Of a stretch of DNA of 15,697 bases, positions 12,460 to 15,697 are shown one piece after another; the first letter of the stretch is position 1, and each line of letters starts with the position of its first letter. Both the position numbers and the translations under genes were made by a program. Source of the DNA: Gammaproteobacteria bacterium (lineage in GTDB: Bacteria > Pseudomonadota > Gammaproteobacteria > Pseudomonadales > Cellvibrionaceae); assembly GCA_021151835.1 (NCBI GenBank), contig JAGKWO010000076.1, positions 1 to 15,697 on the forward strand, written 5' to 3'. The notes under the pieces were generated by a model. The model was given only the letters and a program-made list of their open reading frames with translations. It was not told the DNA's origin and ran no database searches.

Positions 12460-15400
12460 TTAGTGAATTCGAGTGTGCAAATCTTGCAGGCGGCGCACTT
12501 CTATGTCTTTCACTTCTTTGAGTGACATACAGACTGCCAAACCTGCCGCCAGGGTGGTGTTGTAATACACCCGATGGTTTTCAGCACTGCGGCGAATCGA
12601 CGATGAATCGCGCGTTGCCTGGCGGCCTTCCACTGTGTTGATGATCAAATCGATTTCGTCGTTTTTAATCATATCCACAATATGCGGACGCCCTTCTTGC
12701 ACTTTATTGACGACCTGTACGGTTAAACCTGCTTTTTGCAACACATCGGCAGTACCGCGGGTTGCCACCAGTTTAAAACCAAGCTCGGCCAGATCTTTAC
12801 CAACGCTGACAATGCCGTCTTTATCCATATCGCGCACGCTGATAAATGCAGTACCCGAGGTTGGAATACGGTTGTTAGCACCCAATTGCGATTTGCCGTA
12901 AGCCTCACCAAAGCTGTTGCCTACGCCCATGACTTCACCGGTTGATTTCATTTCCGGTCCGAGGATCGGGTCAACCGCCGGGAATTTATTAAATGGGAAC
13001 ACCGCCTCTTTCACACTGAAATAATCGGGAATAATTTCCTTGGTAAAGCCTTGAGCTTCCAAAGAAATGCCCGCCTGACAACGCGCCGCCACTTTGGCCA
13101 GGGATACACCAATACATTTTGAAACGAAGGGAACCGTGCGCGATGCACGCGGGTTCACTTCAATCACATAAATCTTGCCGTCCTGGTACGCGAGCTGGGT
13201 ATTCATCAAACCGATTACGCCCAATTCAATCGCCATTTTCTTAACGGTTTCGCGCATATCGTCCTGCACATCGGCAGGCAAAGAGTATGGAGGCAATGAG
13301 CACGCTGAGTCACCGGAGTGAACACCGCATTGTTCAATATGCTGCATGATGCCGCCAATCACAACCTGCTTACCATCGGAGACAGAATCGATATCCACTT
13401 CAATCGCGTTATTCAGGAAGTGGTCGAGCAGTACCGGGGCATCTTCAGAAACTTGCACGGCAGTGCGCATGTAAGTGCGCAGCTCTTCTTCTTTGTACAC
13501 AATCTCCATCGCGCGTCCGCCCAACACATAAGATGGACGAACAACGAGCGGATAGCCCACTTTATCCGCAGCGAGCAAGGCTTCTTCCAATGAGCGAACA
13601 ATAGCATTCGGCGGTTGCAACAAACCCAGTTTTTCAATCATTTGCTGGAAACGCTCGCGGTCTTCCGCTTTATCGATAGCGTCCGGACTGGTGCCAATAA
13701 TGGGTACACCTTCCGCTTCCAGCGCGCGCGCCAATTTCAAGGGTGTCTGCCCACCGAATTGAACAATCACACCAACCGGTTTTTCTTTGTGAACAATTTC
13801 CAATACATCTTCCAGGGTCACTGGTTCAAAGAACAGGCGGTCAGATGTGTCGTAATCGGTTGACACGGTTTCCGGGTTACAGTTCACCATGATGGTTTCG
13901 TAACCGTCTTCACGCATTGCCAGTGCGGCGTGTACGCAGCAGTAATCAAACTCGATACCCTGGCCGATACGGTTTGGGCCGCCGCCGATGACCAGGATTT
14001 TTTTCTTATCGCTCGGATTGGCTTCACACTCTTCTTCATACGTCGAATACATGTAAGCCGTCGACGTAGAAAATTCTGCCGCACAGGTATCCACACGCTT
14101 GTATGCCGGGCGAATATTCAAACCCTGGCGATGGTGACGAACCGCTTTCTCGGTTGCCCCCAAGAGCAAAGCCAAACGCTTGTCCGAGAAACCTTTGCGC
14201 TTCAAACGGAACAATTGATCGCCATCCAATTGACTGAGCGACTTGCCCCGCAATGATTGCTCAATATCAATCAGCTCCTTGATTTGCACCAGAAACCAGG
14301 GATCAATTTTGGAGAGGTTAAATACATCATTCACGCTCATGCCCATACGGAAGGCATCGCCGACAAACCAGATACGCTCGGCACCGGGTGTCGCAAGCTC
14401 GCGACGAATGCGCGCTTGGCCTTCTTCGCTGGTGACATCCACTTTGGATTCAAAACCGGCAGAGCCAACTTCCAATCCCCGCAGTGCTTTTTGCAGGGAC
14501 TCCTGGAAAGTGCGACCAATCGCCATCACTTCGCCAACGGATTTCATTTGCGTCGTCAAACGTGCATCCGCATCACCAAATTTTTCAAAGGTAAAGCGCG
14601 GCACTTTGGTCACTACGTAATCGATTGACGGTTCGAATGACGCGGGTGTTGCACCGCCAGTGATGTCATTTTTCAATTCGTCGAGGGTATAACCCACTGC
14701 CAGTTTCGCCGCGATCTTTGCAATGGGGAAACCAGTCGCTTTTGAGGCGAGCGCCGATGAACGCGATACACGCGGGTTCATCTCAATAACAACCATGCGG
14801 CCATCAACCGGGTTCACCGCGAATTGCACGTTAGAGCCACCGGTTTCAACACCGATTTCACGCAATACCGCAATCGATGCGTTACGCATGATTTGGTATT
14901 CCTTATCGGTGAGGGTTTGCGCTGGTGCAACAGTGATGGAGTCACCCGTGTGAACACCCATAGGGTCAAAGTTTTCAATGGAGCACACGATAATGCAGTT
15001 GTCGTTTCTATCGCGCACCACTTCCATCTCGTACTCTTTCCAGCCGAGCAGCGATTCATCGATCAGCAATTCATTGGTGGGTGACAGATCCAAACCGCGC
15101 GTACAAATTTCTTCAAACTCATCCCAGTTGTAAGCGATACCGCCACCGGAACCACCCATGGTAAATGACGGGCGAATGATGCAGGGAAAACCAAACTCTT
15201 TCGGCGCTTCACGCGCCTCTTCCAAGCTGTGAACGATTTTCGCGCGCGCACAAGATAGACCAATACGCTTCATCGCCTGATCAAACAGGTTGCGGTCTTC
15301 CGCCATGTTGATGGCCTCTTCTTTCGCGCCAATCAACTCCACATTGAATTTTTCCAGTACGCCATTTTTCGCCAGCGCCAGCGCGCAGTTCAATGCGGTC

Positions 15401-15678
15401 TGGCCGCCCATGGTTGGGAGGATTACATCGGGGCGCTCTTTTTCGATGATCTTGGCAACGGTTTGCCATTCAATCGGTTCGATGTAAGTGGCATCCGCCA
15501 TGGCCGGGTCGGTCATGATGGTCGCTGGGTTGGAGTTCACCAGGATGACGCGGTAACCCTCTTCACGCAGTGCTTTACAGGCTTGGGCGCCAGAGTAGTC
15601 GAACTCACAGGCTTGACCGATCACAATCGGGCCAGCGCCGAGAATCAAAATACTGTTTATATCGGTACGTTTTGGCAT
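12460..15678 (-). CDS. carB: Carbamoyl-phosphate synthase large subunit
   Basis: CarB makes carbamoyl phosphate from bicarbonate, ammonia (fed through a tunnel from CarA) and two ATP, for arginine and pyrimidine synthesis. The 1,072 residues have the usual length and the duplicated layout: two ATP-grasp halves with GAGPIVIGQACEFDYSG near the start and the matching GGGPNRIGQGIEFDYCC in the second half, the ATP sites RPSFTMGGSGGG and RPSYVLGGRAM, a central oligomerisation domain, and a C-terminal regulatory (MGS-like) domain from about residue 935. The ATG at 15678 has GGAG about 6 bases upstream. carA is expected just beyond the window edge. Confidence 0.98.
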   Translation of the reverse strand: MPKRTDINSILILGAGPIVIGQACEFDYSGAQACKALREEGYRVILVNSNPATIMTDPAMADATYIEPIEWQTVAKIIEKERPDVILPTMGGQTALNCALALAKNGVLEKFNVELIGAKEEAINMAEDRNLFDQAMKRIGLSCARAKIVHSLEEAREAPKEFGFPCIIRPSFTMGGSGGGIAYNWDEFEEICTRGLDLSPTNELLIDESLLGWKEYEMEVVRDRNDNCIIVCSIENFDPMGVHTGDSITVAPAQTLTDKEYQIMRNASIAVLREIGVETGGSNVQFAVNPVDGRMVVIEMNPRVSRSSALASKATGFPIAKIAAKLAVGYTLDELKNDITGGATPASFEPSIDYVVTKVPRFTFEKFGDADARLTTQMKSVGEVMAIGRTFQESLQKALRGLEVGSAGFESKVDVTSEEGQARIRRELATPGAERIWFVGDAFRMGMSVNDVFNLSKIDPWFLVQIKELIDIEQSLRGKSLSQLDGDQLFRLKRKGFSDKRLALLLGATEKAVRHHRQGLNIRPAYKRVDTCAAEFSTSTAYMYSTYEEECEANPSDKKKILVIGGGPNRIGQGIEFDYCCVHAALAMREDGYETIMVNCNPETVSTDYDTSDRLFFEPVTLEDVLEIVHKEKPVGVIVQFGGQTPLKLARALEAEGVPIIGTSPDAIDKAEDRERFQQMIEKLGLLQPPNAIVRSLEEALLAADKVGYPLVVRPSYVLGGRAMEIVYKEEELRTYMRTAVQVSEDAPVLLDHFLNNAIEVDIDSVSDGKQVVIGGIMQHIEQCGVHSGDSACSLPPYSLPADVQDDMRETVKKMAIELGVIGLMNTQLAYQDGKIYVIEVNPRASRTVPFVSKCIGVSLAKVAARCQAGISLEAQGFTKEIIPDYFSVKEAVFPFNKFPAVDPILGPEMKSTGEVMGVGNSFGEAYGKSQLGANNRIPTSGTAFISVRDMDKDGIVSVGKDLAELGFKLVATRGTADVLQKAGLTVQVVNKVQEGRPHIVDMIKNDEIDLIINTVEGRQATRDSSSIRRSAENHRVYYNTTLAAGLAVCMSLKEVKDIEVRRLQDLHTRIH

Positions 15679-15697
15679 GTCTGCTCCGGTTTTTAAA

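Noticed and set aside
12460..15678. Several long opposite-strand frames within carB, ftsH and glmM
   Set aside because: They are shadows of highly conserved genes, with no ribosome sites and no family resemblance.

Overview
The window joins a conserved gammaproteobacterial housekeeping block to a small mobile element inserted at the tmRNA gene. Protein sequences and the order carB-greA-yhbY-ftsH-folP-glmM-tpiA-secG-tRNA-Leu are typical of the Pseudomonas/Cellvibrio side of the Gammaproteobacteria. I infer a Cellvibrionaceae-like organism, but the genus is not proven from the sequence alone.

Region 1 (1-5380): the window opens inside ssrA (plus strand), whose 3' end is at 99. A 23-bp exact copy of that 3' end recurs at 5358-5380. 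Together they bound an integrated element with a 5,281-bp repeat unit. All its genes lie on the plus strand: a P2 gpA-type HUH replication endonuclease, three unrecognised small proteins, a 551-bp non-coding segment rich in hairpins, an excisionase-like protein, a further unrecognised protein and a tyrosine recombinase. No capsid, packaging, conjugation or recognisable repressor gene is visible. It looks like a minimal integrative replicon or satellite-like element that would need help to move between cells.

The most interesting feature is at the junction. The rep reading frame is open back through attL into ssrA with no convincing start. An ATG with a good Shine-Dalgarno lies at 5321, just inside the other end, and is in the same frame across the att core. 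Excision and circularisation would therefore assemble a complete 638-codon rep gene spanning attP, and integration would cut rep off from its start. The same end also carries six GGTCT-type half-sites phased at 10 bp in two opposing clusters, plus GGCAC-type repeats. A 10-mer from the first cluster recurs upstream of xis-int.

Region 2 (5381-5776): the original ssrA terminator, now 5.3 kb from the gene it served, then about 300 bp with no gene, then a terminator for the leftward operon.

Region 3 (5777-6873, minus): a tRNA-Leu(GAG) that survives only from the anticodon loop to CCA. It is fused to the end of a secG whose stop codon is formed from the tRNA anticodon loop. tpiA lies upstream.

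Region 4 (7083-15678): glmM, folP, ftsH, greA and carB on the minus strand and yhbY on the plus strand. These serve cell-wall precursor synthesis, folate, membrane proteolysis, transcript cleavage, carbamoyl phosphate synthesis and ribosome assembly. All look intact. rlmE, usually found between yhbY and ftsH, is absent from its place.
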